This document shows positions 20,547 to 29,015 of a stretch of 64,000 nt of DNA, one piece after another; the stretch's first letter is position 1; each line of letters begins with the position of its first letter. The position numbers and the translations under genes were made by a program. A model generated the notes under the pieces. It was not told the DNA's origin. It was given only the letters and a program-made list of their open reading frames with translations, and did no database searches. This stretch comes from Prevotella sp. (GTDB lineage Bacteria; Bacteroidota; Bacteroidia; Bacteroidales; Bacteroidaceae). The stretch spans positions 1-64,000 of the forward strand of contig JAIKZG010000025.1 in the NCBI GenBank assembly GCA_024682415.1. Reading direction: 5' to 3'.

Positions 20547-21365
20547 CTATTTAACCGTAATATCGGAAACCTCTGCCACCTTATCCGTCCATCCGTTCAT
20601 TATCATGGCTGGAGAATGAGTGGTGAGAATTATCTGAATGTTAGGATTCAGCTCCAAGATAAGGTCGATAAGCTGTTGCTGCCAGTCGATGTGAAGGCTC
20701 ACTTCAGGCTCGTCCATGAAAAGCACATACGGACAGCTGTCTTCCACCAACACTGTAAGCAATATCACGAGTATCTGTTTTTCTCCGCTTGAAAGTTGAT
20801 AAGGCATGAGGGTTTCCCCTATCTGAGAAAAACGTATTTCATTCTCGGTTCTTATTATCTTCTTGCCTGTTTCGGTAAACAGACAGTCAATCATATCCTG
20901 AAACTTCTTCTTAGGCTCTGAAATGCGCTGTGCCTCCTCCGCAGCGTCGGGATTGCCGCTTTGCAGAGTATTGATTATTCTGTTGCCTATATTTACTTGA
21001 TAGTCAAGATATTTGCGTTGCAGCTGAAACAGTTGCCAGTCTAATTCCGTGGCAAGACTCAAATCGAGTTTTTCCACCGACTCTATATTAAGCAGAGGGC
21101 GGTCGAACGAGCGAATAATATCATATCTTATCCATTTAGCGTCTTCGGGATATACTTTCAGCTTCACCCCTTTAAGCATGTGGCTCGGAAACTCTCCGCC
21201 CGAGATAAGCCCCTTGACAACCTTGTTGAGAATAGTGCTCTTGCCCACACCGTTTACACCGCTCAGGATATTTACCCTGCGATCCAAATTCCACAGGATA
21301 TGCTTCTGCCCGCTCCACAGCGAGTCTATCTCAATCTGCTCTATATAGTCTGCGTATTTTGACAT
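20547..21365 (-). CDS. AAA/ABC-type ATPase of an ATPase-DUF4435 pair (PARIS AriA-like)
   Basis: 272 residues with a complete ABC/SMC-type ATPase: Walker A GVNGVGKST (36-44), a short helical insertion (about 85-185), signature LSSGEKQ, Walker B YVLFMDEPEVSLH and the switch histidine in TTHSPAMI. It belongs to the AAA15/AAA21 (OLD-like) ATPases. It is compact, with little beyond the nucleotide-binding core. It is the first gene of a two-gene operon with the DUF4435 gene. In PARIS the ATPase senses phage anti-restriction proteins and holds the toxic partner inactive. No phage or mobility gene lies nearby. Confidence 0.8.
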   Translation of the reverse strand: MSKYADYIEQIEIDSLWSGQKHILWNLDRRVNILSGVNGVGKSTILNKVVKGLISGGEFPSHMLKGVKLKVYPEDAKWIRYDIIRSFDRPLLNIESVEKLDLSLATELDWQLFQLQRKYLDYQVNIGNRIINTLQSGNPDAAEEAQRISEPKKKFQDMIDCLFTETGKKIIRTENEIRFSQIGETLMPYQLSSGEKQILVILLTVLVEDSCPYVLFMDEPEVSLHIDWQQQLIDLILELNPNIQIILTTHSPAMIMNGWTDKVAEVSDITVK

Positions 21366-21398
21366 ATTATTATCATTAAAAACTCCTTGTTATTATTG

Positions 21399-21406
21399 CA
21401 AATATA
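21399..21406 (-). promoter_or_regulatory. Candidate -7 box for the ATPase-DUF4435 operon
   Basis: Minus-strand TATATTTG, a full TAnnTTTG match, 33 bases before the ATPase start codon. No TTTG -33 element at the usual distance. Confidence 0.45.
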
Positions 21407-21450
21407 AACCATTTAACCGAAACGCGACACCACAGAACACGTTTTTTTTG

Positions 21451-21458
21451 TACTTTTG
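21451..21458 (+). promoter_or_regulatory. Candidate -7 box for the EamA transporter, almost leaderless
   Basis: TACTTTTG fits TAnnTTTG and ends 9 bases before the ATG at 21468, so the transcript would start within a few bases of the start codon. A TTG at 21456 in the same frame lies inside the box and is therefore unlikely to be the start. Confidence 0.45.
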
Positions 21459-21467
21459 CACCCAATT

Positions 21468-22400
21468 ATGGAATATAACAAAAATAGAGTTATCACTGCC
21501 CATCTGAGCATGCTCGGGGCAAATATGTTTTGGGGATTGATGGCACCTATCGGCAAAGCAGCCATGACGCATGGATTGGATGGTATCGACATGGTGACAT
21601 TCCGCGTTGTCGGCGGCGCAATATTATTCGCTATCGCAGCTCTTTTCGCCAAGAAAGAGCACGTGAGCAATCACGACAAGCTAATGCTTTTCGGCGCGGC
21701 AATATTCGGACTTGTGTGCAATCAGTGTTGTTTCACAATAGGATTGAGCCTCACTTCTCCTATCAACGCAAGTATCGTAACCACTTCAATGCCAGTGTTT
21801 GCCATGTTGCTCTCGGCACTCATTCTTCATGAGCCGATTACGAAGATGAAAGCAGGCGGAGTGGCTTTGGGATGCACAGGCGCGATAATACTTATTCTTA
21901 CAAGCGCAACAGCAGCAAACGCCAAAGTAGGCGACATCAGGGGCGACTTGCTATGTATGTGCGCTCAGATTTCGTATTCTTTCTATCTGAGCATGTTCAA
22001 CAAGACAGTGCGCAAATACTCGCCTTTCACGCTCAACAAATGGATGTTCCTCTTCGCCACAATCATGCTGTTGCCATTTACAGGCAGCCACGTAGCGCAG
22101 ATAGAATGGACTGCAATACCTACATCAACATGGCTTGAAGCTGGATATGTAGTGCTTATTGGCACATTCGTGTGCTACATATTAATGATGGTAGGTCAGC
22201 GCACATTGCGCCCTACTGTAGTAAGCATCTACAACTACATGCAGCCTATCGTGAGCGTGATAGTAAGCATAGCTGCCGGTCTTGGCATTATGAAATGGTC
22301 GCAGGCACTTGCCGTAATCCTTGTGTTTACGGGCGTTTACCTCGTATCTAAATCACGTTCCAAGAACGATGAGTTAGCTAAAGCTGAAAATAAAGATTAA
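21468..22400 (+). CDS. EamA/DMT-family transporter
   Basis: 310 residues with ten predicted membrane helices arranged as two EamA repeats (about 10-145 and 160-295), the normal size for the drug/metabolite transporter superfamily. Landmarks are ANMFWGLMAPIGKAA at the first helix, HEPITKMKAGGVALGCTGAII at the end of repeat one, and RTLRPTVVSIYNYMQPIVSVIVSI in repeat two. Such proteins export amino acids, metabolites or drugs across the inner membrane; the substrate cannot be told from sequence. Start chosen at ATG 21468 because the upstream in-frame TTG is inside a promoter box. It stands alone between the divergent ATPase pair and the convergent efflux operon. Confidence 0.88.
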   Translation: MEYNKNRVITAHLSMLGANMFWGLMAPIGKAAMTHGLDGIDMVTFRVVGGAILFAIAALFAKKEHVSNHDKLMLFGAAIFGLVCNQCCFTIGLSLTSPINASIVTTSMPVFAMLLSALILHEPITKMKAGGVALGCTGAIILILTSATAANAKVGDIRGDLLCMCAQISYSFYLSMFNKTVRKYSPFTLNKWMFLFATIMLLPFTGSHVAQIEWTAIPTSTWLEAGYVVLIGTFVCYILMMVGQRTLRPTVVSIYNYMQPIVSVIVSIAAGLGIMKWSQALAVILVFTGVYLVSKSRSKNDELAKAENKD

Positions 22401-22406
22401 TACCTC

Positions 22407-22454
22407 AAAAAAATGTACCAAGATAGCAAATAGGGCTAACTTGGTACATTTTTT
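22407..22454. terminator. Bidirectional terminator between EamA transporter and efflux operon
   Basis: Perfect stem AAAAATGTACCAAG / CTTGGTACATTTTT around a 17-base loop, with A-tract on the left and T-tract on the right, so it works on both strands. The right arm covers the last codons and stop of the convergent ABC-2 permease gene (stop 22436-22438). Confidence 0.9.
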
Positions 22455-23674
22455 CCTCTTGCCATCTTCTGGCGATTAAGCGTGTGTACGCGCGAAAGGT
22501 TTATCCTACGCCAATACACTCCGATAGCCGTGAAGAAATAGCAAATAGCCTGAATCCACATTGCCACCAACTCCTTTTGCACATCTACCAATTCAGCTCC
22601 GAAAGAATTGGCTTTCACAAAGGCATTGATACCAAACGTAGAAGGGAAAAGCATTGATATACTTTTCCATATACCATGAATACTGCTTCCCGGCCATGAA
22701 ACTCCGCTGAGAAACAGCAAAGGCACACTCGTGAAAAGCACAAGCAGAATAACATTTTCCCTATATCTCACCAAGCCAGAAAGCGTCATGCCGAAGAACG
22801 TACACGCTATGATATATGGAGTTATTATACACAGCAATGTAGACGGCGACGCCAATCGAATGAAATTAAAGATATGTGGCACTGCCATAGTGATGTAAGG
22901 AGCTATCAAGGCATATATAATGAAATAGCACAGAGATTTGCCGAATATGATGCGATACATTCCATGATAATGACGCTTTATAGGCAACAGTTCTCTGTAT
23001 TTATTGCTTTCGCGCGCCGTTCCAGCCAAAAGACCTATACCAAGCAACATCGTCTGCTGAATGATAAGCATGAGCACGGCAGGCAGAAGAAATGAGCCAT
23101 ATCCGCCCTGAGGATTAAACAACGCCACCGCCCTATATCTCAGCGGAGCGGTCTGCACCTCGTCGTCCCTATTGGTGAACCCTCCATGACGGCTTATCAG
23201 AATGTTTTTCCCCATCTCAAGGGAAACATCGGTAAGAGCGGAGAATATCCCTTTATAATACAGCATTCCCGACATATCGGCAAAGAAAGAAACAGCCGTC
23301 TGCTCTCCCCTGTTCACCTTTGTCTCGAAGTCTTCAGGTATATACACAATGCCATGACATCCCTGCTCGCTCTGTATCTCCTTTGCCTCATCAATATTGG
23401 CAGCCTGAGCCACGATTTTAATGCCTTCGGTAGCGTCGCATCTGCGCATAAACTCACGGCTCATGAAGCTGTGGGAATCATCTACAAACACCGTTGGCAC
23501 ATCCTTCATCGCCTCATTATTGTAAAGCCATGAATAAAGCAATGGATAGCCTATTGGCACGAGTATAAAGAATATCAACACGCCCGGATCTTTGAACACA
23601 TTCTTCAGCTCATCCAGGAAAATGAAGCAAATGTCGCGTATTGCCTGTATCTGTATCTTTATGAATCTGTTCAT
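22436..23674 (-). CDS. ABC-2 type permease subunit (second)
   Basis: 412 residues with the ABC2_membrane_3 layout: one helix near the N-terminus (about 35-55), a large periplasmic domain (about 60-200) and five C-terminal helices (about 205-400). It begins 8 bases after the stop of the other permease, so the two probably form a heterodimer. With the upstream HlyD and TolC proteins they form a tripartite exporter like the YbhFSR or YhiI-RbbA-YhhJ type. No nucleotide-binding subunit is encoded in the operon. Substrate unknown. Confidence 0.85.
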   Translation of the reverse strand: MNRFIKIQIQAIRDICFIFLDELKNVFKDPGVLIFFILVPIGYPLLYSWLYNNEAMKDVPTVFVDDSHSFMSREFMRRCDATEGIKIVAQAANIDEAKEIQSEQGCHGIVYIPEDFETKVNRGEQTAVSFFADMSGMLYYKGIFSALTDVSLEMGKNILISRHGGFTNRDDEVQTAPLRYRAVALFNPQGGYGSFLLPAVLMLIIQQTMLLGIGLLAGTARESNKYRELLPIKRHYHGMYRIIFGKSLCYFIIYALIAPYITMAVPHIFNFIRLASPSTLLCIITPYIIACTFFGMTLSGLVRYRENVILLVLFTSVPLLFLSGVSWPGSSIHGIWKSISMLFPSTFGINAFVKANSFGAELVDVQKELVAMWIQAICYFFTAIGVYWRRINLSRVHTLNRQKMARGKNVPS

Positions 23675-23682
23675 TATATATC

Positions 23683-24861
23683 TTATGGAATATAAACGTA
23701 GTGTAACATAGCGTTCTTTATCTTAGGAAGAACAAAGAACGGCAACAAAGCGAACACAAGCAACGCAATGTAATGCGGCCATGCGTAAATCAGCGGATAA
23801 CCGTTAAGGCTCACCATCTGATAAATCATAAAATAATGCCTTACGGGAAACAGCCACGACACCATACGCAATGGAGCGTCCATAGCCTCAACAGGGAATG
23901 TGAAACCACAGATGGAGAAGCTCACCACCGACCACAACGCACAAATACTCATCGACATTCTGAGCGATGGAATGATACCAAAAATGAAGATACCAAAGCC
24001 CTGAGCAGCTACCACGAATATAAGCCCATTAAGCAGCAACAGCCATATAGGGCAGCTATGCGGAAACTGCAACACCCCGAACAGCCATATTATATAAAGA
24101 GAAGTGATTATCATAAACAGCAATGTCTGCGGCAGCATTTTGCCGAGCATAGCTACATAGATATTGCCATTAGCCTCCTGTAGCCACTGCTTTGACTTAC
24201 CGAATTTCAGCTCCGTACCAATGGAATAGGCAGTAACAAGGAATATAAAAATGCCCAGACAGGTAGGAATAAGCGTGGTAGATAGATACACATTGTAATC
24301 CATCGTAGGATTGTGCACCATCACCGAGCTTACCATTATAGGCTGAATAGTATTCTTTATCTCCCTATCCGTCTTTCCGAGCATTGAAAGCTTTGCCGCC
24401 CCCACTGCCGCCGAGCCGAGCGTGGCAATAGTGCGCATATCCTTATACACGAGAGAGCCAGCAATAAGATAGCCTGAATTATAATAGAAAGAAACCGTAG
24501 GCTGACGATTGGCAAGCAAGTCGTCGTTCATCTTTTCTGGGAAGAGGAAATATCCATATATCTCCCCTCGCTGCATAGCCTTTCTCGCCGCGTCTACAGA
24601 ATGATAACCCTCTATTATCTTCACCTCCTGAAAAGCATCAAGGCTGCGTGCCATCTTCCTACTCGTAGACGAGTTGTCCAAATCCACAATACCCACAGGC
24701 ATATCAGTAGGCAAACCGTCTTTCATCAAGTCGGCAAAGAAGAAAGACACCAACAAAGGGAATATGACGATGGAAAACAGATAGATATGATTGCGCGTCA
24801 TCATCCTTATCTGTCTCATCGCCACACAAAATATTGCGTTTATGTATTCCTTCAAAGTCAT
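23683..24861 (-). CDS. ABC-2 type permease subunit (first)
   Basis: 392 residues, same ABC2_membrane_3 architecture as its neighbour: helix near residues 25-45 (IYLFSIVIFPLLVSFFFADL), periplasmic domain with VGIVDLDNSSTSRKMARSLDAF, then five helices from about 190. Its start codon shares one base with the stop of the HlyD gene, indicating translational coupling. Predicted to pair with the next permease in the inner membrane. Both lack an ATPase domain. Confidence 0.85.
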   Translation of the reverse strand: MTLKEYINAIFCVAMRQIRMMTRNHIYLFSIVIFPLLVSFFFADLMKDGLPTDMPVGIVDLDNSSTSRKMARSLDAFQEVKIIEGYHSVDAARKAMQRGEIYGYFLFPEKMNDDLLANRQPTVSFYYNSGYLIAGSLVYKDMRTIATLGSAAVGAAKLSMLGKTDREIKNTIQPIMVSSVMVHNPTMDYNVYLSTTLIPTCLGIFIFLVTAYSIGTELKFGKSKQWLQEANGNIYVAMLGKMLPQTLLFMIITSLYIIWLFGVLQFPHSCPIWLLLLNGLIFVVAAQGFGIFIFGIIPSLRMSMSICALWSVVSFSICGFTFPVEAMDAPLRMVSWLFPVRHYFMIYQMVSLNGYPLIYAWPHYIALLVFALLPFFVLPKIKNAMLHYVYIP

Positions 24862-25847
24862 TATTTCTTTACCACGAGAGTCATACCAGGTCTAAGTCCC
24901 TCAAGCTTCGTTACGGGACGCGCCTTTATCTCGAATGTCTTAAGGTCGTATTCGCCGTTAGCCTTTGTAGCGCGCCATGCAGCATAGCTGCCCTGATCTT
25001 TCACATAGTAGACCTTCATCTTTATGTCTTTGTCGAAAGCTGGAGAATAAGCGGTGAACGTAGCGCCCATGCCAAGGCCTTTCAGTTGGTCTTCCCTCAC
25101 ATTGAAAGTGCCCCACAGATTGTCCATTATCGAAATGCTCATTATAGGCGAACCCAAACCAACAAGCTCACCCACCTTAGGATAGATGTCGCTAACCTCG
25201 CCATCGTATTGAGCCACCTGAACGGTTTCTCTAAGCAAAGACTTCATCACGTCTACAGCGCCATCGGCAGCCTTCACCTGATTAGACGCTACTTTCTTTT
25301 CCTCTACTCGCGCGCCATTCTTCGCCATCTGATACTGGCTTTTAGCGGCAAGCACAGCAGCCTCAGAAGCCTTATAAGCAGCAAACGCCTCGTCACGCTT
25401 CTGCGCGCTCACCACGCCTTCGCTGAACAGATTAGAAACTCTGTCGTATGTCTTCTTAGCAATATCCGCGGCGGCAATAGCCTGCTGCCACACTTGATAA
25501 GCGCCCTGAATAGTTTCCTTTCTCGCGCCATTGTCTGCCATCTCGTTTATAGCCGAAGCAGCGTCCTTGGTAGCCTCGGCAGCTTTCTTCTGCGCGTCGA
25601 TTTCAGGCACTTCAAGAATAGCCAGAGTATCCCCGGCATGCACATAATCTCCCTCTTTCACTCTTATCTCGACGATGCGTCCAGGCAACTTACTCGAAAC
25701 TCTGTATTCCGAAACTTCTACCTGTCCCTGTATTATTTCCGGCTGTTTATCCATAAAGATAAAACCCAGCAGAGCTACAATCACTACGACAGCAGCCAAA
25801 ATAGCCGTCGTAATAAGAATGTTCTTGTTTTGTGATTTTGCTGACAT
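24861..25847 (-). CDS. HlyD-family membrane fusion protein
   Basis: 328 residues: N-terminal membrane anchor (about 10-30), a split lipoyl/biotinyl-like domain (VSSKLPGRIVEIRVKEGDYVHAGDTLA before, VAQYDGEVSDIYPKVGELVGLGSPI after) and a helical hairpin between them (about 90-200), followed by a beta-barrel and membrane-proximal domain. Such adaptors connect inner-membrane permeases to TolC in the periplasm. It lies 73 bases downstream of the TolC gene and is coupled to the first permease. YhiI/YbhG-like in general layout. Confidence 0.9.
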   Translation of the reverse strand: MSAKSQNKNILITTAILAAVVVIVALLGFIFMDKQPEIIQGQVEVSEYRVSSKLPGRIVEIRVKEGDYVHAGDTLAILEVPEIDAQKKAAEATKDAASAINEMADNGARKETIQGAYQVWQQAIAAADIAKKTYDRVSNLFSEGVVSAQKRDEAFAAYKASEAAVLAAKSQYQMAKNGARVEEKKVASNQVKAADGAVDVMKSLLRETVQVAQYDGEVSDIYPKVGELVGLGSPIMSISIMDNLWGTFNVREDQLKGLGMGATFTAYSPAFDKDIKMKVYYVKDQGSYAAWRATKANGEYDLKTFEIKARPVTKLEGLRPGMTLVVKK

Positions 25848-25920
25848 GATATTCTTATCTCTATTTTTTATATTTCGTTTTGTTATTACAGTAAATCTAT
25901 ATATGCTTTTGCTTAAAATC

Positions 25921-27417
25921 CTATCTCAAATTTCCGAGAGCCTTTTCCATGCCCACCTGAGCAAGTCGCAGCTCCACCTCGGCATCTATCTTCGCGCTGC
26001 GTGCCTGCTGCCATGCCGTCTGTGCCGCCATCACATCAGTAGTCTCCATCACTCCCTCACGGAAGCCGATATTTGCGCAGCGCAGATTTTCGTCGGCACT
26101 CGTCAGATTATCAGTTGCCATTTTAAGACGTTTCTTAGCCTCATTAAGTTTAAATCGGCATTGAGAAATCTGCAAGTTTATCTTCTCATTGGCGTCGCTG
26201 AGTTCCATCTCGCTTATGAGGGTAGCGTTTTTGCTTGCCCTTATCTTATACGAGCTTTCCATCCAGTTCCACACCGGCACATGCACAGTCAAACCCACAT
26301 TCCACACGCCTCGGAAATGACGGTTGAAGCTGTCGAACACGTTAGGATTAGAAATGATATATCCGCCTGTGAGCAACACATGGGGCAAGTATTCAGCTCT
26401 TATTATGTTGGTAGCCTGCTTGCTCAGGTCTACCACATTCTGAAGCATTCTTAGCTCCGGGCGGTTCACTCCAAAGGAGTCGCTTTCAGCAGTGCTGCCA
26501 TACGAAGCGATACTTGCTGCTTGCTGCATATTCTCATCGGCAAGAGTAATCTCCCTGTCGAGAGGCATTCCGCATAGCTGGCAAAGGAGCATTTTGGCAA
26601 GCGAAAGACCGTCTTCCACCTGCGTGATTTTCATTTCAGCCTCGTTCACCTTCACGTCTACTTTCAGTCCGTCGGCTCTTGTTGCCACGCCCTCTTTTAT
26701 CATCTTCTTCACATCGGAAGATAGCTTCTTCACCAAGTCGCGGTAGCTATGAGCGAGCTTCTGTTTCTGGCGAAGTGAAACCACAGTCCAATAAGTCTTG
26801 TCGATGTCGTAAAGAGTGTTCTGCTCCATGGCACGCTCGCTGTTGGCAGTCATCTGCTCATTGATGTCCGCCATCTTGTTCATAGCCACGATAGCGCCGC
26901 CCATAAATATTGGCTGACGTGCCACTACTGCGCCCGTCCAAATACTTTTAGTATCGGTTCTGAAAGCGTCTGCTATCTTCTGCCCAGCCTGATTGCCGGC
27001 AGCTCCGGCAGCGTTTCCCACATTACCAATCGCGCCCGAAAGCTGCTGCGCTATCTGCGGAGAAATCAAGCCTTGGCTCACCATGCCCGATATCACCTGC
27101 GACAAATTGCCCGTCACTCCGCTCACGGCATTAGCGCCGAGATTGGTCAAAGCGTCTTTCTGAGCGTTGGAAAGCAGAGAAATCTCCTCGCTGAAATACT
27201 GATAACCGCCCAAAGCGTCTACCTTGGGCAGATACTTTGTGCGGGCAGCCTTGCGCACTTCGCGCGCCAGATTTCGTTTGAGCTTCGACACATTGAGCTG
27301 TTTGTTGTTTCTCAATGCCATTGCCCGACAGGAGTCGAGCGTAAGCTCATTGTCGGCTTGGGCGTTGGCGGTGAAAGCCAGCGCCGCAAGCAGTATTATC
27401 AAGTGTTTACTCTTCAT
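25921..27417 (-). CDS. TolC-family outer-membrane efflux protein
   Basis: 498 residues with signal peptide (cleaved near ANAQA) and two OEP repeats of long helices (about 25-260 and 290-495), as usual for TolC proteins. An unusual Gly/Ala/Asn/Gln-rich stretch around 95-150 (GNVGNAAGAAGNQAGQKIADAF) lies between the first helix pair and the first barrel strands and looks like a low-complexity insertion. It precedes the HlyD and permease genes and follows the coiled-coil membrane protein gene by 3 bases. Role: outer-membrane channel of the exporter. Confidence 0.9.
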   Translation of the reverse strand: MKSKHLIILLAALAFTANAQADNELTLDSCRAMALRNNKQLNVSKLKRNLAREVRKAARTKYLPKVDALGGYQYFSEEISLLSNAQKDALTNLGANAVSGVTGNLSQVISGMVSQGLISPQIAQQLSGAIGNVGNAAGAAGNQAGQKIADAFRTDTKSIWTGAVVARQPIFMGGAIVAMNKMADINEQMTANSERAMEQNTLYDIDKTYWTVVSLRQKQKLAHSYRDLVKKLSSDVKKMIKEGVATRADGLKVDVKVNEAEMKITQVEDGLSLAKMLLCQLCGMPLDREITLADENMQQAASIASYGSTAESDSFGVNRPELRMLQNVVDLSKQATNIIRAEYLPHVLLTGGYIISNPNVFDSFNRHFRGVWNVGLTVHVPVWNWMESSYKIRASKNATLISEMELSDANEKINLQISQCRFKLNEAKKRLKMATDNLTSADENLRCANIGFREGVMETTDVMAAQTAWQQARSAKIDAEVELRLAQVGMEKALGNLR

Positions 27418-27420
27418 TAT

Positions 27421-28293
27421 TTATTTAAAAGTAAAAGAACGCGAACCTATCATATTGCCATCGGCAAAAATGCTTACGTTGTAAGTGCCGTCCATAAGGG
27501 CTTGGTTCACTGTCCAATACATTGTAACAGGAGTTTCGTTTCCGCCATATTCCACCGACTTGTGCATTGTGCTCTGCAAAGTCTTGTTCTCATAGCTGAA
27601 TGAGCCTGAGCCGCCAAGCAAGCTGCCAGATGGAGAAGTGATGCGCACATGCACAGACTTCGTTCCGTTGCTTGCTGTAACATTTTTGGCAAGGTTGAAG
27701 TTGAGCTGGAATGTGGTACACTTATTGAGCTTCTTAGTCAGCTTTCCGTGCTTATTCTTTGGCACAAGCTGTATGCCGTTGGCGTCGAGCTGGGCAGCGA
27801 TAGCCACTTTCTCAGAGAGCGAGGCTTTCTCTGTGTTAAGTCCTTCAATCTGGCGTGTAGCCTCGTCATACTGTCCACGAATGCGTGTATTCTCGGCAGT
27901 GAGATTCTTGTTCAGTCGGTTGAGTGAGTCGATTTCCATAACATAACTTCTCAACACGGCTCTCACCGTTGCAAGTTCCTTTTTCAGTCGTGCTATCTCG
28001 CGAGCATCGCTGCTCTTTGTCTGGCGCAGTTCGGCGAGCAAACGTTCTGTCTTCTCCTGTTCCTGTGTGAGCTGTGCCACGATAGAGTCGTTGGTAATCT
28101 GAGTGCGCATTTCGCTGTATTGATTGGCAAACTGCTGATACTCGTTTTCCATTTCTTTCTTGTCCATCTCGGCAAGCTGCTGCATCTCGATGTTCTGCTT
28201 CTTCTGTGAAGAGAGGTTGATAGACAAATAAACGATTCCACCGATAAGCAGTAGGATAGCAATTATTCCAGGGATTAAAATTTTCTTATTCAT
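27421..28293 (-). CDS. Membrane-anchored coiled-coil protein heading the efflux operon
   Basis: 290 residues: an N-terminal membrane helix (about 5-27), a long coiled coil (about 30-165, rich in E, Q, K, L), then a small beta-rich C-terminal domain (about 185-290) starting near CTTFQLNFNLAKNVTA. I do not recognise a named family; similar proteins occur in Bacteroidales. It is the first gene of the operon, 3 bases before the TolC gene, so it may be a periplasmic structural or assembly partner of the exporter, but this is only positional. No enzymatic motif is visible. Confidence 0.6.
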   Translation of the reverse strand: MNKKILIPGIIAILLLIGGIVYLSINLSSQKKQNIEMQQLAEMDKKEMENEYQQFANQYSEMRTQITNDSIVAQLTQEQEKTERLLAELRQTKSSDAREIARLKKELATVRAVLRSYVMEIDSLNRLNKNLTAENTRIRGQYDEATRQIEGLNTEKASLSEKVAIAAQLDANGIQLVPKNKHGKLTKKLNKCTTFQLNFNLAKNVTASNGTKSVHVRITSPSGSLLGGSGSFSYENKTLQSTMHKSVEYGGNETPVTMYWTVNQALMDGTYNVSIFADGNMIGSRSFTFK

Positions 28294-28355
28294 ATTTTTA
28301 TCAATGCTTTTTCTGTTTCTCTATATATACATATTTAAAATAATAGATGTCGCTG

Positions 28356-28385
28356 CAAAGGTATAAAAAAAATATTGCCTACAAA
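28356..28385 (-). promoter_or_regulatory. Promoter of the efflux operon
   Basis: On the minus strand, TACCTTTG at 28363-28356 matches TAnnTTTG, with TTTG at 28385-28382 after an 18-base spacer (one shorter than usual). It lies about 60 bases before the start of the coiled-coil gene, so the five genes 28293 to 22436 can be one transcript. Confidence 0.6.
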
Positions 28386-28570
28386 ATACCACTATGGCGG
28401 CTATATGCGCAAAATAGGTAAAAGGGGGCTGAAACCGCGATTATTTGAACACAAATTAAGTGTTTTCGTTCACAATTTTAGTCTTATTGCACATTATTAA
28501 GAAAATGTGTACCTTTTATCGATTTTTAACTATTTCAAAGAACAACGAAGCGAATTATTAACTATATTTG

Positions 28571-28924
28571 TGATGAAACAAATAAGAAATAGGCTCAAAG
28601 GAGGGTCTGATAATAAACACATATACATATAGAGACTTAGTAAAAAGAAAAAGAGCAAAGGAACTCGAAGAGAGTTTTTTATGATATGTATTTATTGAAA
28701 TTAACGAAACTACTCTTCACGGAGTCAGATGTATTTGATGAAACAATTAAGCTTCCTTCTTCAAATAGGGAGGTAAAAGCTGTTTTCAGGAAACAACTAG
28801 TATTGTGCTAAAGAGCACGGTGGGGCACGACTGAGAATGATATGAAAAAAACGAAACTAAAACGCCGATTGCCCACAAAAGGAAATTAAGCTCCTCGTTG
28901 ATTTATCAATAGAGGGGCTTTTTT
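28571..28924 (+). ncRNA. Candidate small RNA with own promoter and terminator
   Basis: The gap 28294-29015 has no convincing gene on either strand. On the plus strand a -7 box TATATTTG (28563-28570) is followed about 320 bases later by a Rho-independent terminator (28888-28924), which fits a transcript of roughly 345 nucleotides. A weak internal hairpin with T-tract lies at 28661-28681. A 41-codon reading frame (28686-28811) falls inside but has no ribosome binding site or recognisable similarity. I could not match tmRNA, RNase P RNA or SRP RNA landmarks; 6S RNA remains possible. Confidence 0.35.
28888..28924 (+). terminator. Rho-independent terminator of the candidate small RNA
   Basis: Arms AAGCTCCTC (28888-28896) and GAGGGGCTT (28912-28920) with one G-T pair and a 15-base loop, then TTTT. 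On the minus strand the hairpin is followed by AATTTCCTTTT and could also end the GNAT gene that stops at 29016. Confidence 0.75.
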
Positions 28925-28950
28925 CATTCGCACGCCCTCACACCATTTGT

Positions 28951-28995
28951 TTTTGCATGCCCTTATTGCATTTTTTATTTTTGCATGCCCTTATT
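28951..28995. repeat. Two direct copies of a 17-bp motif
   Basis: TTTTGCATGCCCTTATT occurs at 28951-28967 and again at 28979-28995, 28 bases apart, between the terminator and the GNAT stop. Function not known. Confidence 0.7.
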
Positions 28996-29015
28996 ACAAT
29001 TCTGCATATTTTCCA

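Noticed and set aside
22436..28293. Type I secretion system for proteins
   Set aside because: TolC and HlyD are present, but the inner-membrane parts are ABC-2 permeases without ATPase rather than an HlyB-type transporter.
28686..28811. 41-codon open frame in the gap before the GNAT gene
   Set aside because: No ribosome binding site, no recognisable similarity, and it lies inside the candidate RNA; kept only as a remark.
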